Shown here piece by piece: positions 1 to 10,605 of a stretch of 64,000 nucleotides of DNA. The position numbers and the translations under genes are program-made. Origin of the DNA: Breviolum minutum Mf 1.05b.01 (Eukaryota > Sar > Dinophyceae > Suessiales > Symbiodiniaceae); contig DF239151.1 in NCBI GenBank assembly GCA_000507305.1, forward strand, positions 124,001 through 188,000. Reading direction: 5' to 3'. The notes below the pieces were generated by a model. It worked only from the letters and a program-made list of their open reading frames with translations. It was not told the DNA's origin and ran no database searches. Each line of letters starts with the position of its first letter. Position 1 is the first letter of the stretch.

Positions 1-151
1 TATCATCAATATATACTGATTTATCTTTAACATCTGACACAAGCCCGTCATTTTTTCAGAGAATTTTTTGTCCTTAAATACTCTCAAATCAAAGAACCAA
101 AGAATCAGCAGATTGAACATATGTCTATCCAAAGGAATGGCCTTTTTCGTG

Positions 152-367
152 TCAAAATCTGACCTGCAATTCCGGGTGATCTGGGAAAGAAAGCCCTTTA
201 AATGGAAGTGAAAACGTTACATCTGAATGGTGTCGGCTCCAATTCTCAAAGAACTTTCCGCCGATTCCAAGGCGTTTTTCTTTGGCCTTTTTGTGAAAGA
301 TCACCTGCGTGGAGGTGCCAAAAACACCCACAAGAATGGTTGTTGTGACTCTGACGGGGATCTCCAT
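152..367 (-). CDS. Candidate exon(s), CSD-like fragment
   Basis: A 71-codon minus-strand frame. It begins MEIPVRVTTTILVGVFGT and contains TQVIFHKKAKEKRLGIGG, which resembles the third strand and following loop of a cold-shock domain (usual form DVF-x-H-x4). A CAG|GTGATC junction falls inside it, so it may be two exons or an exon plus intron. The strand agrees with the better CSD exons further right. No complete domain is visible here, and it could be a chance open frame. Confidence 0.25.
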   Translation of the reverse strand: MEIPVRVTTTILVGVFGTSTQVIFHKKAKEKRLGIGGKFFENWSRHHSDVTFSLPFKGLSFPDHPELQVRF

Positions 368-979
368 GGAAGGGGCATCTTAGTAAAACAGATTCAAGCG
401 AGAAGATTCAATGGAATATTGTGAATCTTACGCCTTGCCTTAAAGGCAAAAGATATTAGCTAACAAAGACTCTAGCAGAATATATCCAAAATTGATTAGG
501 CGACAAAACCTCTCTAGGGAAAAATGGAAAACATGTAGTTCCTGATTGTTGGACAAGGGAACAACCAGAAGTCCTACATGGTCAGTTGAACACTCCATGG
601 AGTTTTCACAGCTTAACCATGGTGTTGGGGATAGAAGTAGAACAGTACAACAAAGGGGGGGCTGTAAGTCCACTCGCAGCATCCGAAATATCAAAGTTTC
701 CAGTTGCCTATTGAGGAGAACTTAGTGCCATTTACATCAGCCGGGCAAGCAGCCACTTGCCTCAAAAGGATTGGGGTCATTCATGATTCCAACGTCATGG
801 ATCGGTACAGTATACATGTATTTATCTATGATACAATTTTCATACAGTAGATAAATATACTGCCCCTCTTCACCCTGATTTTTCGCATGTACCAAGTATC
901 AACCAAATACCCAAACAACACTTTTGTTCTTGGGAACTGCTCATCTAACCCCCGTCAGTTTGGGAAGATAAGTCATGGT

Positions 980-1063
980 CAGTCAGTCATCACTTCGACC
1001 GAGACCGGAAGGCCAGGCCGTGATGGTACAGCAATCCCCTTCCGAAGGTCACTGGTGTTGGTT
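980..1063 (-). CDS. Candidate exon, CSD C-terminal half
   Basis: A short minus-strand frame reads LRKGIAVPSRPGLPVSVEVM before a stop. The spacing (hydrophobic-x-KG, then G-L-P-V-x-V-E-V) is that of the last two strands of a cold-shock domain. A CACCAG acceptor lies just upstream on the same strand. It is too short to stand alone and is supported mainly by similar pieces on this strand across the window. Confidence 0.3.
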
Positions 1064-1111
1064 CAACAAAATGTCCTAAGCCTCAACCACCAACCATCAA
1101 ACGCCATATCC

Positions 1112-1219
1112 ATGGATTAATTCAGGTTCTTGTAAGCCTTTCTGTCAGAGTGGATTATTACCTTCTGTAAGGGGGTTATATAATCCCTACCACCCTTTAC
1201 AAGAACCTGAATAATCCAT
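1112..1219. mobile_element. Fold-back element, single copy
   Basis: Begins ATGGATTAATTCAGGTTCTT and ends with its near-perfect inverse, giving arms of about 24 bp around a 60-bp centre. Probably a MITE. No second copy was recognised in the window. Confidence 0.6.
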
Positions 1220-1667
1220 TGACCATATGTGATCACTTGGTGGTTTGGTGCCCCTATGGCCCAAGCAGCACCAGTGAAGAATTCACCAGGAGTCCATGGA
1301 CCCAAAAGCTTCACTTATCGTTCCAATTTGCGTCGTGGACTTTGAAGGATTCTCTCGAAGTTAATGTCGTTTCCTTTTTGGAATCCTTGGAATAATGACG
1401 GTGAATCAAAAAATAAAACATAACATGCAACAACACCCCAATTGTTCAACAGGTGCACTTAGAATACTTAGATACATACGCCTAAAAAACCACCCCAAAA
1501 ATTCCAGTTTTCCCAACCCCCAATGCAACAGGTGTAACAAAAATCACCTAATCACCTCTCCCCTGGTAGCCTGGCTTCACGTGGGCACTTGTGGCGCCTT
1601 CCAAAAACGGAAAGGAAGGGCGTGCGTTTTTTTTTGGGAAGGAAAACGTGGTGAAATCAATCCATTA

Positions 1668-1700
1668 CCCTCTGGTAAACTAACATAGCTGGCTGGAACG
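1668..1700. mobile_element. MITE family E fragment
   Basis: One terminal repeat only: TACCCTCTGGTAAACTAACA followed by TAGCTGGCTGGAA. The other end is missing, so this is a truncated or solo end. Confidence 0.6.
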
Positions 1701-1859
1701 AATAGAAAACACCACGAACAGAAAACGGGAGGAAGTTCGTCATAGATTCCACTTAAATGACTTCTAGCCGAGTGGGATTTATATCCCACAGCCCTGAACG
1801 TATTTCAGTTGGTATTTGGTTCGTATTCTATACATTAGCCTCGCAGCTTCAGTGCATCT

Positions 1860-1960
1860 AGATGTGATGTGCAGCGAGTTTAAGAATGTTGGACATGACC
1901 TGCCCCGTAGGCTTTACTCCTTTGACCCCTTGTAAAGCTCAACAAGATTCGAACACAAAA
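1860..1960 (-). CDS. Candidate exon on minus strand
   Basis: A minus-strand frame reads LQGVKGVKPTGQVMSNILKL and then AAHHI before a stop. The G-Q-V-M-S-N-I-L ending could be the last strand of a cold-shock domain (form G-x-P-x-A-x-N-V), but the match is weak. It might equally be a chance frame. Confidence 0.2.
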
Positions 1961-2106
1961 AGCTACGTGAGCTTCTTCTCAGTTCCTATCCATTTCTTCA
2001 CTTGTCTGGTGTGCCTTGTCCAAGATCAAAGATGATTTAAGCTCATTTTCGATATCCCATCTCATTCTACCGCTTTGTCGTTAGATATTCCCATAAACCA
2101 TGTATC

Positions 2107-2220
2107 ATACACCCCCGAAAACTAACGAATGTCCCCTGAACATTGATGGTTGGAAGATGAAATATCCTTTTGGTCCCTCTTTTAGGTGACGTTCCTTAAT
2201 TTTCAGGGAGTATTCCCGGT
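2107..2220. mobile_element. MITE family D copy
   Basis: Left end CACCCCCGAAAACTAACG, centre with TGGTTGGAAGATGA and CCTTTTGGT, right end inverse with a degraded TTAATTTTCAGGGAG. This layout is shared by about 20 copies in the window. Confidence 0.7.
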
Positions 2221-2291
2221 CTATCTTAGCTGGTAAAATCCCTTAAAATTCCAAACAGCAGCGCCTTGTGTAAAAAAAAATATATCGTGTT

Positions 2292-2410
2292 TACACTCCG
2301 GTAATCTAACATAGCTGGCTGGAACATGGACCCTTTGATTGAAGATGTCTGTATTTCCTATCGAGAAATGGGGATATTTCCAGCCAGCTATGTTAGTTTA
2401 CCAAAGGGCA
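2292..2410. mobile_element. MITE family E, full copy
   Basis: Both terminal repeats are present: GTAATCTAACATAGCTGGCT at the left and the inverse AGCCAGCTATGTTAGTTTAC at the right, with a GATTGAAGATGTCTG centre. Confidence 0.8.
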
Positions 2411-2670
2411 AATGATTTCACCACATTTTCTTTAACAAAAAAACGCCCTTCCAAATTTTCAAGGGGGTAATCCCAGTGTATTTCAGCTGGTAAAATCCCT
2501 CATACTATTCCATGTGTGTAAAAACACTTCGTTTTTATCTCTCAGATGCCTCCGGTGTCTTCCAATTTTCAAGGCAAGGAGATGAGATGCTTTTCCCTCC
2601 TTGGTCGTTTTGGACCGGATAGGTGATGGGGTGCTGCCATTGATTACTGGTGAAGAGATGATCTTTGATA

Positions 2671-2784
2671 ATACTGTTGATGGAAGAAATCCCAAACAAC
2701 CACCTGGGATGTAAGAAACCCTGGAAATGATGGGATAAACTACCAACCTCAACTGGCTAGCCGGATTTCTTCCAGCAACAGTAT
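2671..2784. mobile_element. MITE family A, full copy
   Basis: Starts ATACTGTTGATGGAAGAAAT and ends with the inverse CTTCCAGCAACAGTAT. The centre has the family hallmark CCACCTGGGATGTA and GATAAACTACCAACCTCAA. TA at both outer edges fits a TA target duplication. Confidence 0.85.
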
Positions 2785-4144
2785 GATCTCATATGTAAGT
2801 GTCCACCCATAGAGTTGAAATATAAGATTCGGGGATGTACAGTAAACATTAAAATGAGTGGAGTCATGAAATACACTACGGGTACAATTGCACAGTATAT
2901 ATTATTAATTACTGCATATGTACTGTATATCAATACTTGCATATAGATTCTAATATGTATACAAAGATTCGTAACGTTCTACTCTTAAAGAAAGGCCTCC
3001 TACAAACACTTGTCTCTCCTCAGCAGTCAAGTAACATGGGATCTTACCGTGTTATGATGTAGTAGGTATGATTCAGGCCAACCAATCATTGCCTTATCTG
3101 CCGGGAATGAGTAATGTAAGTAACATTTCGTTAACTTCTTGCTGTTTCATATTTAGCGTTTGCATATGTTTACATATGGGATTGGGAATCGGAGAAGGGT
3201 CTCTTGACAAACCCAAAGACCACACAAAATGATACAAAATGGTCAAATGCCAACTCATCACAAACTTGAAGGTGGTTTGGGATGTGAACATGACCCCTGC
3301 TTGGTGAAAGTTTGTACAACTATATCCTGGCAACATGTTGTGGAAAATCACCCCAACAAGGTGTCCATGTTTGGTTTTGGACACTGAAATTATACTATAT
3401 AACTGCAGCCCCAACAAAGGCAAAAACACATCATCCTTTGCATTTCGTTTCGAGAAAGGTCTGTTGAGGTCAATGTCTCTCATGACCACCCCAAAACAAC
3501 TCTGAAACACAAATCCTTTGGCAACTTTGGTTTTCTGCTTTTTTTCTGCCATGGGGAATGGGTAGCTGGGGTTTTGAAGTTGGTGAATCTATACACACCT
3601 TCAACGAGAACTTCAAAGTGTGATAAAATGTTCGAACACACACACACACATCTAACATGGGTCCACGAATCCCGTTGTTGTAAGATCCGTTTCAGTCTCA
3701 GGCTACGCCAAAAAACCTGTTTGTTGCTAACGAGTTGCCAAGCAATTTCTTGGCCAACGATCGCCTGACACGTAAGCACCCCATGGTGTTTCCATGGTTA
3801 GTGTGTTCACCAACAGATTTAATACGTTAGTTGGATCTCAGTAATAGACTTCACCAAACCCAAACCGGGAAAAGGTGGTTTACCCTCCCAAAGTTCAAGG
3901 GAGGGTATTATGAGTTGTTTGTGAGCCAATCCCAGAAATTTCCTAAGATTATCACCGATGGGGATATTGGGATATGGCTCCAAAAAAAGGGTCGGACATT
4001 GCCGGGGTAAGATGCCGCTCTCTCCATCGTTACTAAATGGAGGGAATGTGAGCTGCCAACACGGCCTGTTCACCTCGAAATCCTTCCTTCAAACCTTTCC
4101 CACTATGGAGATTCATCATTTTCAATGCCAAATCCTTAGATTCC
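2785..4144. other. No gene or repeat recognised
   Basis: AT-rich single-copy-looking DNA with a short (AC)n run at 3641-3652. A 152-codon minus-strand frame (3094-3552) has no family resemblance, low-complexity drift and no splice context I would trust. I see nothing here to annotate. Confidence 0.5.
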
Positions 4145-4255
4145 ATACTGTTGATGGCTGAAATCCGGCGATCACCAGTTGAGGTTGGTAGTTTATCCCA
4201 ATCATTTACAGGGTTTCATACATCCCAGGTGGTTGTTTGGGATATCTGAACGTAT
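4145..4255. mobile_element. MITE family A, degraded copy
   Basis: Inverse orientation relative to 2671. Left end ATACTGTTGATGG and centre GAGGTTGGTAGTTTATCCC and CATCCCAGGTGGTTG are intact. The right terminal repeat is eroded to CTGAACGTAT. Confidence 0.75.
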
Positions 4256-4296
4256 CTCGACACCCAAAATCCGACCAAAATTTGGCTACTGTGATT

Positions 4297-4410
4297 TACT
4301 TGGCGGATGTCCCAGGAAGTTAGTGAATGGTTAGTAAATGGATTATACTTAAAAATCGGATATGTTGGGGTTATAACCCATTTACTAACTTCCTGAGACA
4401 TCCAAGTTTA
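4297..4410. mobile_element. Fold-back element, single copy
   Basis: ACTTGGCGGATGTCCCAGGA at the left pairs with TCCTGAGACATCCAAGT at the right. The inner parts (AGTTAGTGAATGGTTAGTAA against TTACTAACTTCC) also pair. No other copy was seen. Confidence 0.6.
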
Positions 4411-4544
4411 GCTGGTTTTTCGCCCAAAAATCGACTGATGAGACGACCTCAGGCGAAGTTGACGTTCCTTCTCTTGTTGCTCCTGGAGGCTCGACTCTGG
4501 CAGTGGAATTGTGGTGGCAATCAGGGAACTAATGGCCACTAATG

Positions 4545-4724
4545 GACGTACATGAAAAAATCACCTGAACAGGATTCAATTCTAGGAAGGAATTTAGGGA
4601 TACTCCAACTCTGCTCGAAAACCGAAAAAAATGAATCACTAGTACTTACTCTGAAAGAAACATAGGACCCAATAGGAATCTTTGCCATAGAGATCGAGGT
4701 TTCCTCAAGATGCGGCTCAATCAC
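4545..4724 (-). CDS. Candidate CSD exons
   Basis: The minus-strand frame carries two CSD-like pieces: KIPIGSYVSFRV (strand 4 form G-S-Y-V-S-F-x-V, with a GTAAGT-like donor right after it) and, further on, SGDFFMYVH (strand 3 form G-D-x-F-x-x-V-H) after a CCTGTTCAG acceptor. Order and strand fit a multi-CSD gene. The stretch between them is probably intron. Confidence 0.3.
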
Positions 4725-4975
4725 CTATCATTTATTGACCATTCTCCTTGTAGGGAGAATGCCATCAACAAATACCTTAAAACATCATGACATCAGCGGT
4801 ATATAAACCTGGAATCTCTTGCAAAAAGTCAAAGAATTTTTGGATGAGTTCAACATAAAATCCCACCAAAAAAAACCTCCAGCATGTTATGCAGACCCTT
4901 CCCGGTGGGACTGACTTAGCCTTTGACAAGTCAAGATACCCAACGTTTTTTTTGGTGGTGAATTAAACATATAGT

Positions 4976-5070
4976 GCTTCAGCAACCTGGTGTAAACTTT
5001 CCGCTAGTATCGTGGTGGATTTCCATTTGAAAACTTCACCAAAACCGCAGGAGGAGTGATGATGACTCTC
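4976..5070 (-). CDS. Candidate exon on minus strand
   Basis: A minus-strand frame (REVVESHHHSSCGFGEVFKW, then KSTTILAESLHQVAEALYV and stop) is open and protein-like but matches no family I know. A second frame over the same bases is also open, so the reading is unsure. Confidence 0.2.
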
Positions 5071-5408
5071 AACGACCTCCCTTTAGGGAAGAATTTTTGA
5101 AATGACCTCAACGGCTTCCCAAAATAGTTCATCTGCTTCATTTGCTTAAAAGAAAAAACAATTATTCTTGGGCACTCTCACTTGCTGTACCTATACAGCG
5201 TATATTATGGATGCATATTATGTATTCTATATTTGTTTGGGCACAGATTTCTCCATTTATGGCTGGGAAAAACAAAAAAACAATCTCTTGAAACTCATAC
5301 ACCCCCCCACTCTCAGAAGTTTTCAACTATCCTCAGACCAAGAAGGCCACACAAGAAAATTTATGATGTGTTTCATGGCAAGCTGTCGGGTTTGTAAGGG
5401 AAAATAAC

Positions 5409-5531
5409 TACACTCCCTGCAACTAACAGATAACACCCCTGAAAATAGGCCGGGCCCCAAAAGGAAGCTGGATCGTCTCCCAATCCCATCCATTTTCAGG
5501 GGCTATGTCTATGTTCGTTTCAGGGAGGGTA
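5409..5531. mobile_element. MITE family D copy
   Basis: CACTCCCTGCAACTAACAG at the left, TCCATTTTCAGGGGCTATG and CGTTTCAGGGAGGGTA at the right. The centre has CCCCAAAAGGAAGCTGGAT. Confidence 0.75.
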
Positions 5532-6074
5532 TGTTCGTTGACTGGCACTTATCCACCCTGATACCAAAACGAGGAGATTTTCTCTCAGCTCCTTCCCTTC
5601 TTTCAAGCGGCGCTTATCAATGAGATCTTGTAACTCCTGTTGTGGTTTTTCTAAGGCGACAAAAAAGGGCACAAATGTAAAAACCCTGGGGGCTGTTGAC
5701 CTGGGATCTATAATAAAACGGGGTAAACCACATATTGATACATATTGACTGGTAAAGAATTTCTTGCATCAACAGGTTCTTGGAAATGCCCCTTTGCTTG
5801 CTATGGTAGGAAAGCAAACAAGATAAACAAGTCGATTTGGAGGGACCCCTCACTCGTTTCTCCAGATTTTCCATTTCATTGCAGTATTTCTGGGTGCAGG
5901 AAAGAAGAGAGAACCTGTTGACTTTTCGGTTTTCAACTCTTGATGGAACGAAATCCCTCTTGGAATATGAAGTGTTGGAGTACTGTCAAATTAAACTTTC
6001 GAGAATCAGCTATAGTAAGAGGTCAATCGAACCACTAAAATTGGTTGCATTCTATTTCCGATGGATAGTATCTG

Positions 6075-6175
6075 ATCAACGTGCTATAATTCCAAAACCT
6101 GAATGTTTCGGGCATTCTGATCTCCAGCATTTGGGGTGACTAACCGGTGTTTTGGTCCCTATAATTTGCCCAAAT
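6075..6175. mobile_element. MITE family H fragment
   Basis: Carries the family words CCTGAATGTTTCGGGCATT, CATTTGGGGTGACTAACCGG and CCCTATAATTTGCCCAAATA, shared with 38575-38700 and 43270-43475. Confidence 0.65.
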
Positions 6176-6275
6176 ACTATGACTACAAATTCATTCTCCG
6201 ACTGATGATTGATGGTTTCTGCAGCTATCTTGAAAAACACGGAGCTTCGGCGGTTGGCGGAAGATTGTCTTTCTT
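6176..6275 (-). CDS. Candidate CSD exon, middle strands
   Basis: After a CCCCCAG acceptor the minus strand reads RRSSVFFKIAAETINHQSEN followed by EFVVIVF. S-V-F-F-K-I and S-E-N-E-F-V-V fit strands 3 and 4 of a cold-shock domain. The frame then enters a family H repeat, so the true exon end is unclear. Confidence 0.3.
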
Positions 6276-7002
6276 GGACCTGGGGGAGTGGGTTGCAACT
6301 ACAATTAAAAGCGCATAATCATAAATACAAATGTGAAACATCTATGAACATGCATTAGCTATCACACACAAAAAATGTAAATACATATATGTATATAAAT
6401 ATATACACACATATATCTTACCAATGCATTCTGCACTACAGAAATCATGTAAATACCTTTGTCAGAAAATAAACCAAAGCAAACCTGAAGGAAACCCGAC
6501 TTGCGACTTAGGTTTTTACCAAAATGTTCCTACAAATTCAGCTTCTCTTAAGGACCAGTTCTTCTGTCGCAAAACAGTCACAAGTCCAAGCCTCTCTGAA
6601 ACCCAAACATGTGCTCAAGTCAGATCCCCCTATGATGCAAAACGAGCAAGGCAAACAAGTATCAACAACCCCCGTCTTAGTCCTTTGAATTAATCTTTAC
6701 ATGAATCTGCTTGTGTTTTGGTTCATTACCACTTCAATTTTCATGTTTCCATCCAAGACATTACCATAAAACTCATTCATGAACCACCCCCCGAAAAAAG
6801 GCCGAACGGCTGAAAAACCCAAAGTCATATCAAGGTGGATGGCTGAAACGACTCTGGGGTGAAAATCTCAGGTGCAAAAGCCGTCAGTTTTTCGGGGGAA
6901 AATGGTTGAAATAACTCCAATGTATATGGGATATAACTCCAGTTATCCATAATCATCTTCAAAAGTACCTTTGGTAAGGGATATGTTAGTACCTTTGGTA
7001 GG

Positions 7003-7110
7003 GTACACTCCCTCAAACTAACATAGCACCTCAAAGTAGGCCTTCCCAAAAAGGAAACTAGTCTTCCAACCATCCATTTTCAGGTGCTATGTTAGTTTGA
7101 GGGAATACAC
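7003..7110. mobile_element. MITE family D, ACTAACA subtype
   Basis: Complete copy with CTCCCTCAAACTAACATAGC at the left and the inverse GCTATGTTAGTTTGAGGGA at the right. It directly abuts the next copy. Confidence 0.85.
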
Positions 7111-7208
7111 CCCCGAAGTTTAACATACCCCTGAAAAATGATGGTTGGAAGACTAGTTTCCTTTTGGAATGGTATATTTTCAGGGGCTATGTTAAACTTC
7201 CAGGAGGT
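7110..7208. mobile_element. MITE family D, GTTTAACA subtype
   Basis: Complete copy with CCCCCGAAGTTTAACATACC at the left and GCTATGTTAAACTTCCAGG at the right. It shares a boundary TA with the copy before it, so the two lie head to tail. Confidence 0.85.
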
Positions 7209-7370
7209 ATCCCCAAAAAAGATCTCCAACTCCAAAATCTCCATCTTCTCCCATCCACGTCCTGGTCCCTTCGTGCACTGAGGCGGAGGCTGGGTGCTCG
7301 AGAAGGGCCTCCGGAATCCGAGGTTCCACTTGAGTCGTTTGGGAGAAATTGTTCCACCTTTTTTTAAATA
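7209..7370 (-). CDS. Candidate GC-rich exon, strand unsure
   Basis: This patch is clearly richer in G+C than its surroundings and all frames are open. On the minus strand one frame reads VEPRIPEALLEHPASASVHE then GTRTWMGEDGDFGVGDL. Such linker-like sequence could join CSD repeats. The minus strand is preferred only because neighbouring exons lie there. Confidence 0.3.
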
Positions 7371-7484
7371 AAAAAAACAAGTTTGGTGTTATATCTAGGC
7401 AACTTACTATAATTCCTAAACCCGAATGTTTCGGTCATTTTGGGGGGATTCCGATTACAATCACCTGAAAATAGTTTGGTGTTA

Positions 7485-7790
7485 CACTCCCTGAAAATAG
7501 ACATTTTGCCCCAAAAGGAACTTTTTTTCCCGGGGCATCCAACGGTTTGCCCTAAGTCACTCTCTCCGGGCCGGATTCAGCCAAGGATTGCAAGTGACAA
7601 TCGACATTAAGTGACAAAACGGAAAACGGCTACAAGGAAGGACACGAAACATTTACAAAGGGATGGAAATTTTAAGGCTCAGCTTCCAAGGCCTCAAGGC
7701 ATGGAGCGAGCACACGCGAGTAACTACTATTCCAATCATCCATTTTCTGGGGCGAAAATGTTAGTTTCAGGGCAGGTATATATGTGTATA
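7485..7790. mobile_element. MITE family D split by unrelated DNA
   Basis: The left half (TACACTCCCTGAAAATAGAC, to about 7540) and the right half (TCCATTTTCTGGGGCG to TTTCAGGGCAGGTA, from about 7731) belong to one family but are separated by about 190 bp. Either a later insertion or two truncated copies. Confidence 0.5.
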
Positions 7791-7820
7791 TATATATATA
7801 TATATACATGTACGTATATA
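7784..7820. repeat. (AT)n microsatellite
   Basis: Alternating TA/AT run interrupted by GTGTA and CATGTACG. Similar runs lie at 8208-8222 and 8928-8945. Confidence 0.9.
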
Positions 7821-8460
7821 TACTAATTACCTGCGGTGGCAAGAATTTTTCAATACTAGAACCTTAGGACATATTTTTGAGTGTATCCCTTTTCCATGAA
7901 GCCAGTGGAAACATTAAACAAAGGGAACTTTTACTGAAAACGAACGGATTGTGGTAGTATTTGGCTGTTGGTGCCCTGCAAAAAATCCACAACCAAAAAG
8001 TCAGCAGTGAGTTTGACCACGAGATCCTCCGAGCGCTATGGGATTATGTTTTTGGATGGGTATTTTTTGGGGGGAGGAGTTTCACAAAATAGTGGTACGA
8101 GTACTACATAAGGCCCTCGGGTAAACCTCCAGTTATGTATATACACTGCATCATTATTTGCAAGTTATCCAAGCGATAACTAAGCTGTTACCTTTACCTG
8201 GCTCTGTATATATATATATATATTTCACCCAGGCTCCCCAGTTTTTTTTGTCCGGACAACCTGCAAAAAAAATGGTAATTTTGGATTGCCCACCAAAAAA
8301 TGGCAAGAAACGTAACATGACGGGGTGATTCTCCAACATCTTGGAACTCCAAAACCTTTCCGTTTTTAATATATAATCAACTGATTGTTCGATCGCACCA
8401 CTCAACTGAAACATACTGAAACTAGTTCTCTGCTACGGTAGCTGGAAAACTCCACTTTTG
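7821..8460. other. No gene recognised
   Basis: AT-rich DNA with one short (AT)n run. An 86-codon minus-strand frame at 8154-8414 includes the microsatellite translation (YIYIYT) and is not credible. Confidence 0.5.
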
Positions 8461-8562
8461 TTTGGAAGAATACCCTCTGGCAAACTAACACAGCAATGGA
8501 AAGCCATCATTTTAAATACGAGATACATCTTCAAATGGTGGATTTCCCATTGCTATGCATTA

Positions 8563-8672
8563 TACTGGTTGTTTAGTAGCGATCCTTACAATGGTTTATT
8601 ATATTCCCCACCTAACTGTGTAGTAGAGTCCCCTATATACCCTAAACAACTAGGGTTTTTTCATTGCTCAAA
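8563..8672. mobile_element. Repeat family G copy
   Basis: TACTGGTTGTTTAGTAGCGA at the left, CTTACAATGGTTTATTATAT inside and CCTAAACAACTAGGGTTTTT with TCATTGCTCAAAG at the right. The same words recur at 10250, 16175 and 39850. Confidence 0.7.
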
Positions 8673-8837
8673 GCACAAATTTCTGTGAAAAAATGGCGGT
8701 CTGTTAGCTGGAACGGATCTAGCACTCACGACAGGCCAAATTTAGTGGAATTTAAATTCAAGTCTTGGGAGAGTTATATCTTTCCCAAAAACAGCTCCAC
8801 CAAAAAAACAAAACATGTGTTCTTTTTTTTGTCTAGC

Positions 8838-8871
<34 letters not shown>

Positions 8872-8895
8872 CTTGTTGTTGTTGTTGTTGTTGTT
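8838..8895 (+). repeat. (TGT)n trinucleotide microsatellite
   Basis: About 19 TGT/TTG units with one C interruption (TTCTTG). In other frames it would read poly-Cys or poly-Val, which I do not regard as protein. Confidence 0.95.
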
Positions 8896-9024
8896 TCATC
8901 CGTCCAACTCATCCACGTTTTAAAGATCTATATATATATATATATACTATTTTTTTTGGTTGGAAAAAAAAAGACGATTTCCGGGACCAAAAACAAACAA
9001 CGGACCGGTCACCCCAACCGCCAC

Positions 9025-9079
9025 CTGGGATGACACATTTCGACAGCAGCTTCCGACCATCCAAGGTGAATTCCATGCC
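9025..9079 (-). CDS. CSD exon, C-terminal half
   Basis: The minus strand reads GMEFTLDGRKLLSKCVIP. This is the strand 4 to strand 5 form of a cold-shock domain (G-x-E-F-x-L-D-G-R-x-x-x-x-x-V). It is bounded by a GTTCAG acceptor and a CCCAG|GTGGCG donor, giving 55 bp. The open frame extends upstream, so the acceptor choice is tentative. The patch is GC-rich compared with its surroundings. Confidence 0.4.
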
Positions 9080-9164
9080 CTGAACGGCGGTGAACCAGCG
9101 GGTTCCGCGAAGGGAGCTCCCAGTTGTTTGATATCTATATAAGGTCACACCCATGGGATGACGG

Positions 9165-9292
9165 GGATCCAATGGGGATTTTTCTACCCTCCTGGAAATT
9201 TTCACATATCCCATACCGTTTGGCACTTTTGAGTCGATGATTTTCCTTTTCCCCAGGTGGGATATGTTAATTCCCTAGAGGGTATATTTGCA
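9165..9292. mobile_element. Short inverted-repeat element
   Basis: TACCCTCCTGGAAATTTTCA with CATATCCCA at the left pairs with CCCAGGTGGGATATG and CCCTAGAGGGTA at the right. A related half-copy (CCCCAGGTGGGATATG, CCCTGGAGGGA) is at 21560-21625. Confidence 0.6.
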
Positions 9293-9302
9293 GTAAATTG
9301 AA

Positions 9303-9415
9303 AAATGGATGTTTCCAAAAAATAGGGGTCCCCCCATTTCACACCCCAAAATTGCTCAATTTGTAGTAGGAGAACCCCATGGTTGTTGGGTACCACCATT
9401 TTTGGAAACATCCAA
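9303..9415. mobile_element. MITE family J, full copy
   Basis: AATGGATGTTTCCAAAAAAT at the left and TTTTTGGAAACATCCA at the right, with GTTGTTGGGTACCACCA in the right part. Relatives lie at 32548 and 42690. Confidence 0.7.
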
Positions 9416-9433
9416 ATAGATGGCTAACCGTCC

Positions 9434-9553
9434 CTATCCTCTGGTCAACTAATATAGCTGGCTGGAAATATCCCCATTTTCAAGAGGAAATGCAGACATC
9501 TTCATTCAAAGGGTCCATTTTCCAGCCAGCTATGTTAGTTTACGGGAGTGTAC
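9434..9553. mobile_element. MITE family E, full copy
   Basis: Complete, with CTGGTCAACTAATATAGCTG and GCTGGAAATATCC at the left and the inverse CCAGCCAGCTATGTTAGTTT at the right. Confidence 0.85.
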
Positions 9554-10249
9554 ATATTGGTTTTCTAAGGACCCTTTACTAACCACCCACCTTTTGGTAT
9601 CTGTGCCAGCCATCTATTTTGACCTCACGGTAACTGCATGAATGGTTGATTTTTTATGGTAAATTAGTAGGAAGATATACCAGCCCCATGGAGCATATGG
9701 ATCGAAGGAATTCTTCAATTTGCTCGGTGTCTTAGGGCACTCTTTCTCCCACAATTATGGTTCAGTGGAAAATGGTTGTTTTATTGGAGATACATCCAGT
9801 TTTTACCGAAACCAGGATCATGGGAGGAAGGGTCTAAAACAACCAAGAACCAAAAACCAACACTCCGATTCACCCAAAACCTATCCCGACCCCCTTGCAG
9901 CCCCATGTTAGACAACTACGGTCATTGGAATTGTCTTCAGCTGCAGTAGGAAACACATTTCAGCATGTTCATCTTAATCATTACCATGTTAGGAGATGTT
10001 GGGAGTATACAAGTCCTTACTATTTCTTCCTTAGTTTTAAGTCTTGCATGTTTTTTTGGGGGTCACCCACTCATCAATCAACCCACAAATGCAGGCTGCT
10101 GAACTCAAAAAACATCAAAACACCACTTGGAGTGACCTCAGGCTTTCTATAACGGACACATACAAACCCAAGGTTCCTTAAGAACGAAACACCTCATATT
10201 GGGAAACACACACATCCGAACCACGAAAAAAGCCCTCCTACTTTCTGAT

Positions 10250-10380
10250 AATACTGGTTGTTTGATGACGGGATCCTTATATCTAATGGTTTGTGAAAGA
10301 ATCCCAATATAACTGGGTAGTTTTCCATCCCCAATACATCCCCAACAAACAACCTTTCGGGGCCCTTTTTTCCATGGCTC
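10250..10380. mobile_element. Repeat family G, partial copy
   Basis: TAATACTGGTTGTTTGATGA, then ATCCTTATATCTAATGG and CAATATAACTGGGTAGTTTT. The right end differs from other copies. Confidence 0.55.
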
Positions 10381-10399
10381 ATCTTGGATGGGCAAAAAA

Positions 10400-10500
10400 T
10401 GCTGGAAGCTTAGGCAGCCGAGGAACCGTCTTGGGCAGCTTGGGAATCCTTGGCTTTCAACAACTGGGGGAAAGTCTTCAAAGTGGGCACCCAAAACCAG
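10400..10500 (-). CDS. Candidate exon next to a family C element
   Basis: Directly after the family C element, whose minus-strand end reads CACCTATAG, the frame reads WFWVPTLKTFPQLLKAKDSQ and AAQDGSSAA before a stop. The composition is protein-like and the element end would supply the AG acceptor. No family is recognised. A plus-strand frame is open over the same bases. Confidence 0.3.
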
Positions 10501-10605
10501 CTATAGGTGGTGGTTGAACCTATCCAATTCAAAAATAGTACCCAAAATGGGAATCTTCCCCAAATAGGGATGAACAAAACAAATTACTTGATACCACCAG
10601 CTAGA
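10501..10605. mobile_element. MITE family C copy
   Basis: CTATAGGTGGTGGTTGAACC at the left and GATACCACCAGCTAG at the right, with the family centre AAAATGGGAATCTTCCCCAA. Confidence 0.8.

Noticed and set aside
3094-3552. 152-codon minus-strand frame
   Set aside because: No recognisable motif and no splice support. Length is within chance for this composition over 47 kb.
8664-9083. 139-codon plus-strand frame with a poly-Cys tract
   Set aside because: It is the translation of the (TGT)n and (AT)n microsatellites with unrelated flanks. No conserved sequence and no splice context.
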